In this document: in pieces, positions 1 through 11,175 of the stretch
Layout: every line of letters starts with the position of its first letter
Position numbering within the stretch: position 1 is the stretch's first letter
Source: Trichoderma breve
Lineage: Eukaryota > Ascomycota > Sordariomycetes > Hypocreales > Hypocreaceae
Direction: 5' to 3'
Assembly (NCBI RefSeq): GCF_028502605.1
Contig: NC_079232.1
Coordinates: 1,798,001 to 1,862,000, forward strand
Length of the DNA stretch: 64,000 nt
Made by a program: the position numbers and the translations under genes
The notes under the pieces: model-generated
What the model was told of the DNA's origin: nothing
Database searches by the model: none
The model's input: only the letters and a program-made list of their open reading frames with translations

Positions 1-140
1 TCTACTCGTCAATCGAGTCTGAGCTTGGGGCTATCAGATCTATTGTTGCGCTTGTATGTACATGTGCTCGGAATGAACTTATACATCGTGGAGAAAGCAT
101 GTGCTTCATGTGGAAGCATTCAGCTAGGGTGGAGATGAAA

Positions 141-150
141 GGTATATAAA
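141..150 (+). promoter_or_regulatory. TATA-like box upstream of cutinase gene
   Basis: A TATATAAAG match lies about 110 nt upstream of the cutinase start codon, the usual spacing for an inducible fungal gene with a short leader. Confidence 0.55.
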
Positions 151-257
151 GTGATACCTGGACAACTCCATTTCGCCTCCATCATCCTCTGGCGCCTTGG
201 GAAAAGTGAATCTTAACCTCCCAGTGTTGTATCTTCTCTTTTATATCAGCGTACAAG

Positions 258-1092
258 ATGCGGTCCCTTGCCCTTTTCACAGCCCTCTTGGCAGGCCATG
301 CCTTTGCATACCCCAAACCCGTCTCCCAGTCCCCTAGTCGTCGAGACTGGCCGTCTATCAATGAGTTCCTCACTGAGCTGGCAGAGATTATGCCCATTGG
401 GGATACCGTCTCAGCTGCCTGTGATCTTATCGGAGATGCTGAGGATGTTGCTGCCGACCTCTTTGACATCTCCAACACAGAAAATGATGCCTGTGGCGAT
501 GTGACTGTCTTGTTCGCTCGCGGTACTTGCGATCCCGGAAACGTCGGAGTCCTCGTTGGGCCCTGGTTCTTTAATTCGCTCGAAACCGCACTCTCAAACA
601 AAAGAGTTGGAGTCAAAGGAGTTCCGTATCCTGCAAGCGTCCAGGGCTTTTTGTCGGGATCGGTGCAGCCAGGAATTGACATGTGAGTGGCACCTAGCCC
701 ATCAATTCCCCCCCTCTCAGACGATCTCAATCCCGACTGCTTGCTAACAATATTCTCCTCACGACAATAGGGCCAACCAGATCAAATCCGTCATCAGCAG
801 CTGCCCCAACACCAAGCTCGTGCTCGGTGGCTACTCTCAAGGTAGCATGGTCGTACACAACGCAGCAAGCAACCTAGATGCTGCGACAATGGCCAAAGTC
901 AGTGCCGTGGTACTCTTTGGTGACCCATACAACGGCAGACCTGTTGCCAACTACGACGCTTCAAAGGTTCTCGTTGTCTGCCACGACGGAGACAACATCT
1001 GCCAGGGCGGTGATTTCATCCTGCTGCCTCATTTGACGTATGCTGAGGACGCGGATACAGCAGCTGCTTTTGTTAAGCCACTTGTTTCTTGA
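258..1092 (+). CDS. Secreted cutinase (alpha/beta-hydrolase, CE5), 2 exons
   Basis: Exons are 258-682 and 771-1092, giving 248 aa. The 88-nt intron starts GTGAGT and ends AATAG, with GCTAAC as branch site. Residues 1-17 form a signal peptide (hydrophobic core LALFTALLAG). A propeptide-like N-terminal segment of about 60 residues follows before the conserved core. The nucleophile elbow GYSQG places the catalytic Ser at 165. The DGDNIC motif gives Asp216 and LPHLTY gives His229, completing the cutinase Ser-Asp-His triad. Paired cysteines surround these motifs (C79, C153, C212, C219). Cutinases are extracellular and hydrolyse cutin and other short-chain polyesters. The neighbour downstream is transcribed convergently. 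The assignment is firm; only substrate preference (cutin, polyester or insect or fungal lipid) is open. Confidence 0.95.
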
Positions 1093-1538
1093 AGTGTTTA
1101 TTCTGTGTGACGTGTTTATAAGGGACGGTGGGAGAGTATAAAAACATGGTAAAGGGAGCCATAAAAGTCATCTGGGAATGTATATAGCCGAATCATGATG
1201 ATACTGTACATAAGCAAGCGTTTTAGGATTTTGTATTTACTGTTGGATATCAATGTTGAGAACGTCGAATAACGCAATGTTACTTACAATTGTCATCTTG
1301 AGTGTCTCATTTTGGTAGTACATGAGACTGACTGTATACTGCTTACATCTGCTTTCTTGCCACACTGAAGTAACTAGCACGCCGTCTATAGAGGACAAAC
1401 AACTCATTGTAAATAAGATCAATTAAATTCATCGCTAATCTAATCTAAGCATATTAGATTGATCAAATATGCTCCACAAAAACATTCCATCTATATCCCC
1501 TTTATGAAGATCTCATAATTGCATCGTGTGATAGACGT
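1093..1538. other. Convergent intergenic region
   Basis: About 450 AT-rich nt hold the 3' ends of the cutinase and reductase genes. No conserved reading frame or RNA gene is seen. Confidence 0.6.
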
Positions 1539-2687
1539 TTATTTGCTGCCAATGAGCTCGAGATAGTGCTCCACAACGGAGACAGTCAACTCCTCAAAAG
1601 ACTTGAACTTGAAACCCAGAGCCTTCTCGGCCTTTGTTGAGTCGACATATGTCGGGACTGAGACAGGTCGAGGAATAGACTCGAACTTGAATGCTCCATT
1701 AGCGTAAGCCTCCGGGAAGCGCTTCTTGACAATCTCAAAAGAGTCTGCCCAGTCAACCACTTCAGTTGGATGTGCGCAGGCAAGGAAGTCGTGGTTGCCC
1801 TTGAGGGAAGGCTTCAAAGCAAGCACGTGCATGTTGGCGACATCGTCGACGTGGACGGCAACACCAAGGAGCGGCTGGTCGCGAGCATGGCCAAGGAGAG
1901 GGCCCATCATCAAGCCATTGGTGCCCTTGGCGATGTTGGAAACATCAGTGACGGTGTCATCGCGGCCAACGACGAAGACGGGGAGGATATTGATAACGTC
2001 GAAGGCGGGCTTCTTTTCGGCGATGAACTTTTCGGTAGCCTGGAAAGCAAGGGCCTTGGAGGCTTCGTAGGCGAAGATGCTGGAGGCAAAGGGGCCCTCG
2101 GTGCTAGTGGCGCGAGTTTCCTCTAGAGAAGTGGTTAATACAAGTCTAGTTGGGATTGTGGACTTGGATACGACATACCATTGACCTTGGTTCCCGTGGC
2201 CATGGCCACAATGGAGGCAACAGACAAGACAGAAGCTGTGATGACAATCTTCTCGATGCCTGACACCTTGTTCGCAGACTCAAGGATGCCGACTGTGCCC
2301 TGGATGGCGGGCTGGATGATCTGAGTCTGGTAGGCCTCATCGCCCTCAACCGGAAGGGCCAGGGGAGAAGCGACGTGAATAACATACTTCACACCCTTGA
2401 CAGCCTCATCATAAGCACCGGGAACAGTGATTTCAGGCACAATGATGCTCTCTAGCTGTGAGACATAGGGGGCAAGAGGCTTGAGGCCGGTAATACGATC
2501 GTAACCAGCTTGGTTTCGGACGGCGACGCGGACTTTGTAGCCAGCCTTGACGACTTCGACAAGGGTCTTGAAGCCAATCATGCCAGTGGCACCGGTGAGC
2601 TGAAAGGCGGATAACAGTGTTAGTAGGAGATGCCTCAATGGGGGAAGCTGCATGGGGTGGACTTACAAGAACGAGATCGCCAGCCAT
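1539..2687 (-). CDS. NAD(P)-dependent short-chain/extended reductase, DFR-like (341 aa)
   Basis: The gene has three exons: 2687-2667 (only 7 codons), 2599-2179 and 2122-1539. The donors are GTAAGT and GTATGT and the phases agree. The tiny first exon supplies MAGDLVL, and the Rossmann motif LTGATGMIG follows directly across the first intron, so this start is well supported. A YEASK match to the catalytic Tyr-x3-Lys pair lies near the start of exon 3. The fold and length fit the extended SDR family that includes dihydroflavonol-4-reductases, Gre2-type methylglyoxal/carbonyl reductases and ketoreductases of fungal secondary metabolism. The protein should be cytosolic and reduce an aldehyde or ketone using NAD(P)H. 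The substrate cannot be told from sequence. The next gene on the same strand, 2.4 kb upstream, is a FAD monooxygenase, but the two are too far apart to claim a cluster. Confidence 0.9.
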
Positions 2688-5088
2688 TATGATGTTGGGT
2701 TATAATAGATTTTTGTTGAAGTTAAGTGATAAAATAATTGATTTTCAGTTTATTACTGAGTTGTTTGTAGCTTTGTTGTTGTATTGATTGCTGAATTGAG
2801 TCTGAAGATGGAGATAGGAGGCTCTACAGGGCTGGCCGATGCCATCCTTATATCTCCATTCTACTACAGCAGTTTCTACAGACTCCGTATATTCCATTTT
2901 TTACCATTACAAAACTTCTCATGAATTTCGCATTTCTAATCGTTACAAGAATCTTCTTTCTCTTCGGCGACACCCATGCGCCGCGGCTGCGTGGTGTTGA
3001 ACGAGAACGATAACGGCGCAAACGCTCTCTGCGGTCTTATCCCAAACACCGAAACACCGCAACCTCCTTCGACTATTTGCCCTAATGATGTAACCTCTAA
3101 GATGATTGGCTGTATAAGTCCGTAGAAGCAGGGGAGTCCCACTTTTGGAAGCATTCCACAGCAGATGAATTTGGCGCCAACGAGGATGAGCCGCGGCTTT
3201 TTTGCTGAAATTACCAATCAGAGGCAACTTTTGATTACTATCTAGACTATTTCAGGGCCTTTTATGATTAGTCGTTGCGATCGTGATTGGCCACGACTCA
3301 TTATTAATGACACCATCAGACGAGAGGCTTGGGCCTAGAGCTCTTCCAAATACCTACGATAGAAGCAGGGCAGCGGGAAGAAGCTCTGTTGCGTAAAGCC
3401 CGCCCGCTGAATAAACGTGCAGATAATTAATCTCCTTGTGCTGCTGATGGCCGCAATGCAGTAATTTTCCCGGGTCGGCATAAATGCTATACCGCTTGGT
3501 GCAGGCTGAGAACTCGAAACGTTGCTATTGTTCCTGAAAGCGCGCGCGTACATCTTGGTCAGCCAAGGATGCGTATGACACTGTTGACAGATCTTTTGAA
3601 CTATTGCATTTTGTCGTATACCCGTGAGTGAGATATTGGCGATAATTGGACACGTGTGCTTAAGCCAAAGTCAAAGCCGATGACTGAAGGATCAATCTAG
3701 AGTACCTAGTGTGATTGGTAATGACTTGCTACGCCATGATGTTGATGAAGTCGGCTGTACGATGCTGAATCCATGTCTCCTTGCAAGCTTATAAGCTGGG
3801 CGTGGTGGACTTAGCACAGGCGTACTGAATAAAGTATAGAGATCTTTCCATACTCTCCACCCTTAGCCTAATCTCTATCTCCCCAGTTTCCTAAATCACC
3901 ATCTATTTCCTCAACCTCCTCAGTTTTTCTATAGGATTATTTCCGAGGAAACAGGTCTAAATGACGAAAGCCACACCAAAGGTTGGAAAACAATTCATCA
4001 CCTGCCTGAGATTGGTTAGAGAAACCGAGATGTCTTTCGTCATGTGGAGTTTTGACAGGGAAGCCTGAAAAGTCCTGGATTAGGCTTCGCCTAGTGTAAA
4101 AGAGATCTAGGGAATCTCTCTTCATAATATTCCACACTTCAGCCGTGAAGAGCAAGCTGAGATTCGCAGAGCCTGAGAACCTGCAAGCATGAAAGATAGA
4201 TAACATAGCTGAAAGAAATGAAATTTTGGAAAACTCATCAACGCCGCATCTACAAAGAGCTTCATTTTGGACTACGCTTAAATGCCCGATTCTAGAATTA
4301 CAATACTAATTAGAATCAGTCGCTCTCTTGACCATTTTAGCCGAGTTTCCCCAGGGCGTCCTTTGTCTTCCTTGGTGCTTGGATAGGTGCTTCAACTGAA
4401 AGTACGCTGTCCTGCAGAGCGGCATAGGGAAGACGTCACGTTATTGACGGTCGTTACTGAATCCATGATGCACAGGCAACACATTGTGGCGTTTTAACTA
4501 GAATAAATTTGATGCTCTTTGAAGAGCAGAATGAGAAACGCGGAATTATTTTCCAAATAGTGAGTTTGAGGATTTGTCTGACAACGATGAATTTTAACGT
4601 TGATAATACAAGGACTAAGGCAGCTGTGGTGAAAAGCCGTGGTACCATCGCCTCTCTGCAGTTTGATCACGGACATGCTTCGGAATTGAATCCACCATGT
4701 GTGAGTTGATTCCGAGTCAGTTTGCCCGAGTGGCGTAACTAGCCAGGTCTTACGTCTTAACCTCGGTTTCATTGAGCCACATCTACACAGAGTTGACAAC
4801 TCTTCAATGTCAATTGCAAAATTTATTAGCCTTAATCAAAGGGAGCCATCAGCACAGCAGCTTCATTATTAAGCATGGCGATAGCCGCTTGCCGGTGATA
4901 GCTCAGAGCTTCGATGATTAGTTACAAATTAAATTGGAATATAGATCTATAAATTCTATCTAAGTATACATAGGTATGGCAAGTATCAGCACTAGCGATT
5001 GACTCACCATTGTTGCAGAAATGAAGATACACCCTTTAATCCTCTCCCACCCCGCTACTCTTCGCAACACGGCATAAAATCATGCCAA
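2688..5088. other. Gene-poor intergenic region
   Basis: About 2.4 kb separates the reductase promoter from the 3' end of the FAD monooxygenase. Only short, unconserved reading frames occur. No gene, tRNA or transposon remnant is recognised. Confidence 0.5.
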
Positions 5089-6546
5089 TTAATAAATATT
5101 TTTTAGCGGGTGCACCCAGGGAACTTGGCCTTCGAATGGTTCTTCAGCATCTAGAAAGTTGAAAGCTAGCGCTTTGCTCGTGGCCGGTGCTTGCAACCAT
5201 TCATTCATGAGATAATCCATGAAACGTGGTACCAGCACAATGCGACCCAACAAATAGTACCACACATTAGCCCAGGCATGTATGCGTGTAATGTGTTCAG
5301 ATATAAATGCATCATGAGACAGAGGATCCCATCGTTGACTTTGGTAGCTCTTGTACATGGCTTCCAGGGCAGAGACGCTGGGGCCCATTGAGGGTTCCGA
5401 AGAACCGACCAGCCGTCTCAAATTGTTGACCAACGATACCACATCTTGGAGTCCGGTTTGATAGCCCAGGCCGGCATTAGGACACATTTTATGGATGGCA
5501 TCTCCCGCAAGCACGATACGACCCCAACCCCAGTTGCTGCAGATGCCTTCTTGGAGATCCGACATGCCGCCCGTCATCCGATCGGGGAACACATCCTTCA
5601 CTTTGAGGTTATCCGTAATGGGATACTCGGCAAATCGGTTGCCCATTGCTTCAACATCTTCAGAGGTATATGACATGCGCTCTTTGGTGGGCTCTGGTAG
5701 CTTTTCATAAAGGAATATCCAGCCACGCTCCTTGCCCGTCATATACATGACCGAGGTATCTTTGTGCTGAGTTTCACATGCTTCTCCCATAGCTGTCGGT
5801 CTCTTGAAACTCGCCCAAAGGCATCTATAAGATGCCGTATATGGCATTTCGGAATCCCAAGTGACATTTGGGTCTGCTTCCACAGCGAATTTTCGCATAA
5901 TCTTTCGAGTTTGGCTATGCACGCCATCGGCGCCAAGGACCAAGTCTCCTTCATATATGCTTCCATCGTCGCAGACAACTTTGACTTTTTTCTCTCCCGA
6001 TTGGATGTCCGAGACCTTTTTTCCCGTCAAAATATTGGGTTTGACCTCTTCGGGAAGTTGATCGTATAGAAATTGAACAAACTCTGCTCGATGGAAAACA
6101 ACAGGGCGGATGCCATGGCTAAAGGCATTGCGTTAGAATGTATCTCAATGCTTATAACGATGATATCTTGTGATAGAAGACTGACCTTTTCTTCATACCA
6201 TAGAACAGGTCGCCGCTCTTGAACTTGTAACCATCTACGGTGAATAATTTTCGACGAACTAGCTCTCCGCCAATGTCCTGCAGCTGATGCAGCAAGCCAA
6301 GCTGATGAAGGACTCGCAAAGTGGGAGGTCCCAGAGCGATGCTAGCACCAACATCCATAGCAATCTCATTGCTGCGCTCGAGAACGGTGAAATCGATGCC
6401 TGCTTTGTGTAGAGCGTGCGCGGCTGTCAGTCCTACTGGGCCTATTTGAAAAAGTTAGTTTATAAACTCGAACACAGCACAATAGATTGCAACTAAATCT
6501 GCTTACCACCGCCAACAATGATGACCTTAAAATTAGTTACAGCCAT
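5089..6546 (-). CDS. FAD-dependent monooxygenase (salicylate hydroxylase / PaxM-like), 441 aa
   Basis: Three exons, 6546-6507, 6441-6186 and 6118-5089, give 441 aa. The FAD Rossmann motif VIIVGGGPVG (about residues 8-17) is split by intron 1, which fixes the start. The middle of the protein has the GADGVHS motif, and the second FAD motif is VLAGDAIHKM followed by PNAGLGYQ. These are hallmarks of class A flavoprotein aromatic or terpenoid hydroxylases and epoxidases. The tail contains FEGQVPW, like the PaxM-type fungal enzymes, but it stops soon afterwards and no C-terminal membrane helix is seen. The enzyme should bind FAD, take hydride from NAD(P)H and insert one oxygen atom into an unknown substrate. 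Intron 2 uses the weaker donor GTCAGT. No prenyltransferase, cyclase or polyketide synthase is nearby, so a catabolic role is as likely as a biosynthetic one. Confidence 0.9.
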
Positions 6547-7200
6547 TTGAAAATCGCTCGGAGTGTTGGTTATTGGAAGTATATTGCTGTATGACACTGC
6601 TCCTCTTGTCGCTGGAGGATCTAAGCAACAAAAACATGTCTGTACTGCATAGTTTATATAGACAAGTCTTTGATACCAGTGGCTAACACGATATAAAGCG
6701 ATATTGAGAACCTTTACCATAGTGCTTCTCCTGAGATCAACAAATGTTTATTAAGCGGAAGTATCGGAGATGATCGAAGATCCGTTTGAAGAAGGGAGTG
6801 ATGGACACATGGATGCGTCTCCATCCTTAATGCACTGGCTTTGGTTGAGTAGGTCAATTGGAAAGTTTATCACTTGCGAGAGTTCCCGAGTTTCCTAGAG
6901 AGATTGTACAACATCAACAAAGTCAATAAACCATCTGCAGCTGCATTTACGTAGCGTATTGGCTAAATAGACAAATTGAAGGGTTTTCATTGTTACTAGA
7001 CAGCATACCAGAATACGTGACTGTGTGCATGTCAATCCAAGTTCAAATGAGCGTCCAATTGGAATTGAGTGTGAGATCAGCAACCTTTCATTACACCAAT
7101 CACGCCTTGGCTCAAAAGGGAAATTTTGTACGACCATGTTCGTTGGTCCACAGATTCTCTTATTAATTTCTTATTAATGAGGTAGGTAAAGAATAGAAGC

Positions 7201-7322
7201 CCCGTTTATACTCCGTATTCCTCTAAGGTATGCTCCATACTCCGTACTCCTCCAAGATATGCTCCGAAATCCGTATTCGTCTTACTTAGGTATACTCCGC
7301 TCTCCGCTCTCCGCACTCCTTT
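7201..7322. repeat. Imperfect CTCCGTA-type tandem repeats
   Basis: About 120 nt contain repeated variants of TACTCCGTA and CTCCGCTCTCCG, separated by AAG(G/A)TATGCTCC blocks. Units are degenerate and unevenly spaced, so this reads as an eroded pyrimidine-rich tandem array and not a recent satellite. Confidence 0.6.
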
Positions 7323-10301
7323 CTTGTTGTGGAGCTATCAATTGTCTTGTTGTACGTTCGCCAGTGCCTTTACACATGTATTTGTACGGGAACAAGGAGC
7401 ATCCTCCAATAGCGGAGTATCAGTCACGAGCCAATAATATCATCAGGTTCTGCTCGCAATAGAATGACCTCCCTTGCTCGTGCTCCACTAACGCATGCAA
7501 ATCTCGTATCGAGTATCATCGTATACTTGGAACCGCGAGCGTTGATACTATGTATCAGGACGGCGAATCTCTCACGGGACCATCGGACTGTGCGAACTAT
7601 GCTGATTCAGCGCGTATCTCCGGGATTGATCACACAGAGACATCTCTAAATAGTATCAGAGGTGGATTGGGAAGATTCTCATGCGGAAGAGTAGGAGTCA
7701 GATTGCAGATTTCGTCAATTTGACATTCAATGTTAAGATTGATGCGGCTGTTTGAGGTGAAGCAGGCGGAGTTACGATCTCCGCCGCGGACCGGGGCCGT
7801 GGGACCGGAGCCATGGGGCCGCCATGGAAAATGGCATTCCGTTCTTTCAGAATAGCCTTCAGAGCAGAACCGTCGAATAGGGAGAGACACCACTATCTTC
7901 AGAAAAATAACATAATCGGCTGTCCCGCGGAGCCAATTTCAGCACATATTGTCGACTCCTATCATGGGCACAGTCTCTTCTGCTTGATGTGGTGAGAGGC
8001 AAGAAAGCCGCCACACTGAGACTATCATGCAATAAGGAATATGATTAGATTCATATATTTATTATTATTCATACAGATAAAATTTTGCTAAAATCTCAAG
8101 CATTGGGATATTATCGCAAATCTCATCTGCAATCTCTCCGCTGATACCTTGAGAGCGTGGAAATAAGGATGCATGGTGCAGTATAATGGCAATTGCGACG
8201 TGCTGAGAGTCCTTACTTTCGGGTAGCCTGTTATTCTTCAGGGGTCATATGACGTTATACGCCCTCTGCGATCGTGGCAAGTAAATACGCGTAGTTAAAA
8301 TGCTGCATCGGTCAGATAGTAATCTTGTCGCTTGGAGTGTGAACCCGATGAGCATACGTTGTGATGTCGGTGGCAACGGTTTGACTTTGTGGCACAGCCA
8401 CCCATTTTATGCTTAAAAGGACACTCGTTCCTGAATATCTGTGTCTAAGTCTCTCACCTCATTTCATTGTTCTAATAGTGTTAAGAGATGAAAGTAAACT
8501 GAGATTGTTATCTCTTTTACTCTTTTGACTTATATCGCAAGCATACGTGTGTGCTTCGACCCAAGACACTATGACGCTCTTGCAGTGATTTGGCGATTAC
8601 TTCGTCCAGTAGCATTCGTACCGAAAATTTTAATGCGAAAAGGAAATAGAAGAGTCGTTAAACGCAAAGATTCACAGCCGGAATAGGACGAATGCACACA
8701 ATCGGTTCATAGGCCCTATAAGTAAGTAATTGTTGCCGCTGTTGCTTGTACTTTGGTGTACCGGAATGAAAATTCTGGAATATGGAATCGGCAGCTCCGG
8801 ACTTCTTCCCCCACCACCAGTACCAGTATGTAAGACGATTGGTGAGAGCTGAGATGTAACCCTTCAAAGACAAAAACCTGTTTACCAAATGACTCGTCAG
8901 TCGAAAGCTATTGAAGCATTTCCTTAGACGAGAGGCTGATGAGGCAAAGCGCGCTGTGATGTGATTTGATGGCTAGCCGTGCCGTAGCCGACAACCGTTG
9001 CCACAAGCTATCGCGAACCGCCGAACTCACATACGGAAAAAAGGCAGAATGACACATTCAGCTAAAGCCTAGAATAACATCCTATTCAGAATCGCGATAG
9101 TTGACATCAAGAAAACAAAATAGTGCGAATGTCATTCAACACATGAAGACAGAGGAGTGATCGAAGACATTGCCGTGATGAAGATAGCTAGAAGTGTGAG
9201 CATATGAGAGCAACACACGACGCAAACCAAATGCTGAAGTTGCAATGGGCAATAAGCTGCAGACTAATATCCCATTATTTCCGGCTAGCGACCCGCGAAT
9301 GTTTTTTTTCTCACTGGTTTTGTATTGATTAGCATGACGTCGCTGCGTTAGCTGATGGCTCGGAGGTGAGAAAATAATTGACGGCACATCCCGACCAACA
9401 CCGAGCCGCCGCCCGCCGTGAGTGTCATCCATCTCGCCCTAGAAAAAATTATCGAACGAGGCCATTCCCGCCCGGCAAGTCATCGCCGATCTACGGATTC
9501 ACGAGTATTGCAATTCTGCGACTCGAAAACTTGCTCATCTGAACCGGGCAGCATCTCAACAGCTCTTGGCGATACCAAAAAAAGAGAGCAAAGCGGAACA
9601 CTAGTCGATAGTTGCTTCTCACAGGACAGAGATGTGTTATACCAAGACAGATACGATATTGTTAGTTCCGGGCAAAATTTCTATGTTAACATGCAGCAAT
9701 AGCTGGGCAACAAGTTCGGATTCCTAATTCTTGCTGACTGTGCAAAGCTCTGGTGAGCTACAGCTCGCCCATTGGAGGGCATCATCACAATTCCGAAATG
9801 TGCCGAGCCAATGGAATCTGCAGGTGTTTCCATGCAGCTAGCTTCAGACCCTGCTCGCCTTCGCGTTTATTCCTCTTCTGCAAATTTTGGCCCGACAAAA
9901 TCGGCGAGCCAGCCGAGCGGTTGAAGGCATCCGCATGTCCTCGGTTAATACACAACAACTCATTGGACATTGCCTGATGTGACCCAAAGCTCTTGGCAGC
10001 CCAATGTAGCAATGCAGCTAAACAAGAAGACCCAGAAAAGTCTCAAGAGCCCAAAGTATCAAGTTGTGCAGCGTTAGTCAGGTGGGTGCAGAACTGCCGG
10101 AGCTCCCGGAGTGCCGGCAGATGGCCCAATGCCCGAGCAATGTCTAATCGTCGGCATTGCGAGAAGTGGCATGCTATGACGTCGCAGCCTCATTGTCGTG
10201 ATATTTTTCTTTCTCAGTCTAAGGCGAATCATCAGATGACATCAATCCGATGAACGGATTCGTTCGGCAAGAGACATCGCGGGGAGAGAGCTATGGAGAT
10301 T

Positions 10302-10310
10302 GGTATAAAG
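10302..10310 (+). promoter_or_regulatory. TATA-like box upstream of the MARVEL-like gene
   Basis: GGTATAAAG lies about 240 nt upstream of the start codon at 10545. CT-rich leader sequence typical of highly expressed fungal genes follows it. Confidence 0.4.
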
Positions 10311-10544
10311 AAGGTCGTGCGCTCCGCGTATCTGGAGGTTATTCGGATCACTCAGCATCAGCTTCAACATCCTCTACAACAAGCATAGCTTGGATCAACA
10401 GCTTCATTAATCGACATCCATATACACTCATACATTAATATATATACCCCGACAGCACCGCCCCCTCGAGCTCCTTGAAGCATCATCATTCTCACAATAC
10501 CCATTAATACCCTTTAGAAGCAACTTGCACTTAATACCGCCAAA

Positions 10545-11175
10545 ATGTTCGGCAACTTGGAGCACGCTACCCTGCGATACATCGCCTTCGCCAACCACTT
10601 GATGATTCTCATCTCTTCAACCATCGTCACTGGTCTTGTCTCTTGGTTCCTCCACAAGTATGACTACCGCGGTGTTAACATCGTCTACCAGGAAGTCATC
10701 GTATGTCCACCCACTTAGACTTATACCATCCTCTGGCTCTTGCAAACTAACAAGTTCGCGTTTAGGCCACTATCACTTTGGGCTTCTGGCTCGTTGGTGC
10801 CATCTTGCCTCTCATTGGCAGATACCGTGGATACTTGGCTCCCATGAACCTGGTCTTCTCCTACCTCTGGCTCACTTCCTTCATCTTCTCCTCTCAGGAC
10901 TGGAGCAGCGGCAAGTGCGGCTTCGGCAAGCCTGGTGAGGGCCACTGCTCCCGCAAGAAGGCCATTGACGCCTTCAACTTCATCGGATTGTAAGCATCTT
11001 ACTACGCCCCTTCTTCTAAACGAGCATTCCCACTAACATCTACTTCTACAGCTTCTTCCTTCTGTGCAACACTATTGTTGAGGGCATCCTTCTCCGTGCC
11101 GAGTATGCTACTCCCGCTGCTGCTCCCCACAACAAGGAGATCTCTGCTGGCCGCCCCTCTGACAACTCTGTCTAA
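10545..11175 (+). CDS. MARVEL-like four-helix membrane protein, 167 aa
   Basis: Exons 10545-10700, 10766-10989 and 11052-11175 give 167 aa. Introns start GTATGT and GTAAGC and end TTTAG and CTACAG. Four hydrophobic segments are visible: about residues 14-36 (ending LVSWFL), 52-72 (LGFWLVGAILPL), 80-97 (LVFSYLWLTSFIF) and 125-142 (NFIGFFFLLCN). A cysteine-containing extracytoplasmic loop (WSSGKCGFG to GHCSRKKA) lies between helices 3 and 4. This matches small fungal membrane-associating proteins of the MARVEL superfamily, which act in membrane apposition, eisosome/MCC-type domains or secretion. Codon use is strongly biased to C-ending codons, unlike its neighbours, which suggests high expression. 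The specific function is unknown. Confidence 0.85.

Larger units (their letters stand above)
6547..10544. other. 4-kb gene-poor stretch
   Basis: No conserved reading frame is recognised on either strand. It contains the CTCCGTA-type repeat cluster near 7.2-7.3 kb (listed separately), a GC-rich patch near 7.77-7.83 kb, and at its end the promoter of the MARVEL-like gene. Several frames of 60-100 codons occur, but none shows signal peptides, domains or splice-linked extensions. Confidence 0.5.

Noticed and set aside
4700..4760. GCCCGAGTGGCGTAACTAG resembles a tRNA D arm
   Set aside because: No matching acceptor, anticodon or T arm nearby.
1539..6546. Reductase and FAD monooxygenase as a secondary-metabolite cluster
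   Set aside because: No backbone synthase, transporter or regulator in the window and 2.4 kb of separation.
8658..10250. Several overlapping 60-100-codon frames on both strands
   Set aside because: None carries a domain or consistent splice extension; they overlap each other and are likely random.
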